DNA from: Symbiodinium natans
Lineage: Eukaryota > Sar > Dinophyceae > Suessiales > Symbiodiniaceae
Assembly (NCBI GenBank): GCA_905221605.1
Contig: CAJNDS010001557.1
Location: forward strand, 1,417,501-1,479,500
Reading direction: 5' to 3'
Length of the DNA: 62,000 nucleotides
Shown here: positions 61,590-62,000 of the stretch, one piece after another
Numbering within the stretch: the stretch's first letter is position 1
How the letters are laid out: every line of letters begins with the position of its first letter
Made by a program: the position numbers and the translations under genes
Notes under the pieces: generated by a model
Database searches by the model: none
What the model saw: the letters and a program-made list of their open reading frames with translations, nothing else
Told to the model about the DNA's origin: nothing

Positions 61590-62000
61590 ATGCTCACGCG
61601 GTCTTTACGGTCCCAAAAGCCCCAGGCTATCGAGGATAAGAAGCCCGACCGAAAGCCCCAGGCCATCGAGGATCTGAAGGACCAGAATGAGGCGAAGCAC
61701 CATGCCCCAGCTATCAAGAATGGCGCGCCAACCGTCGTAGACAGCACCCCATCCGCCTACGAGAAGGACCATAACATCCCGGACAAGAAGGCCAACATCG
61801 CTTTGGACAACAAGTCCTCGGATGACTCCTCGGATTCTTCTTCTGATGACCACAACATCCCGAACAAAAAGGCCAACATCACTCTGGACAAGAAGTTTTC
61901 GGATGACTCCTCGGATTCTTCTTCTGATTCCTCTTCGGATTCCTCGCCCTGTTCGCCATCAAAGTCGTCACCGCCCCTGCCCAAGCGTACCTTCGAGGAG
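61590..62000 (+). CDS. Acidic Ser/Asp-rich protein, 5' part (runs off right edge)
   Basis: ATG at 61,590 gives MLTRSLRSQKPQAIEDKK, with KPQAIED repeated, then two copies of a module around DHNIPDKKANIALD and DHNIPNKKANITLD. Each is followed by SSDDSSDSSSD-type runs, then a Pro/Ser stretch to the edge. The frame is open upstream as well (WGVDPEAEKKLIV), so the true start may be an earlier exon. Ser/Asp runs alternating with Lys-containing segments resemble casein-kinase-2 substrates such as nucleolar phosphoproteins, but this is only compositional. The internal repeat with synonymous-like divergence supports real coding. Confidence 0.5.
   Translation, partial: MLTRSLRSQKPQAIEDKKPDRKPQAIEDLKDQNEAKHHAPAIKNGAPTVVDSTPSAYEKDHNIPDKKANIALDNKSSDDSSDSSSDDHNIPNKKANITLDKKFSDDSSDSSSDSSSDSSPCSPSKSSPPLPKRTFEE

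Overview
The window looks like a nuclear segment of a dinoflagellate genome (Symbiodinium, Polarella or Prorocentrum-like; the genus cannot be fixed from sequence alone). Supporting signs are plant-type telomere repeats (TTTAGGG/CCCTAAA) scattered through the DNA, a GC-rich retroelement with Lys/Gly-rich Gag and CCCH zinc fingers, many small exons with GT-AG introns, lineage-typical unknown protein families, and a possible relict of the dinoflagellate spliced leader. No bacterial-style operons, rRNA or tRNA genes were seen. Layout: (1) 1-16,140, minus strand, is one large Ty3/gypsy-like retroelement running off the left edge. In reading order it encodes Gag with two CCCH fingers, a protease-like domain, a zinc-cluster/membrane segment, the C-terminal (thumb) half of reverse transcriptase, RNase H, integrase, a degenerate methyltransferase-like region, the N-terminal (fingers/palm, YVDD) half of reverse transcriptase, a KptA/Tpt1-like 2'-phosphotransferase domain, a zinc-finger/membrane accessory protein, and a phospholipase-D/HKD-type domain. 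The reverse transcriptase is split and permuted. The frame changes three times and is interrupted twice by a lone TGA. (2) 16.2-19.2 kb is AT-rich microsatellite, a 397-bp tandem repeat, a 76-nt C homopolymer, G-rich minisatellites and a retroelement-like ORF remnant. (3) 19.2-26.3 kb has no convincing gene; short unique segments alternate with interstitial telomere repeats in both orientations. (4) 26.3-57.65 kb is a composite segmental duplication with order A-B-A-B(reverse complement). A (about 2.7 kb) is present twice in direct orientation. B (about 13 kb) is present as nearly identical inverted arms around the second A. Every module junction lies in telomere-type repeats. B carries multi-exon genes: a methyltransferase-like gene, a coiled-coil/Lys-rich gene, and a gene with HGDEG, FFKIDAFHT and DEDLIGR motifs, each present twice on opposite strands. 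(5) 57.65-61.1 kb is again telomere repeats, minisatellites and AT- or C-rich low complexity. (6) 61.6-62.0 kb holds the start of an acidic Ser/Asp-rich ORF that runs off the right edge. How the parts relate: the retroelement carries the usual copy-and-paste enzymes plus RNA/nucleic-acid processing domains (KptA-like, HKD-like) unusual for the class. In the duplicated block, the right-hand A-B(rc) pair keeps A and B genes on the same strand and may be the original order; in the left-hand pair B is inverted relative to A.
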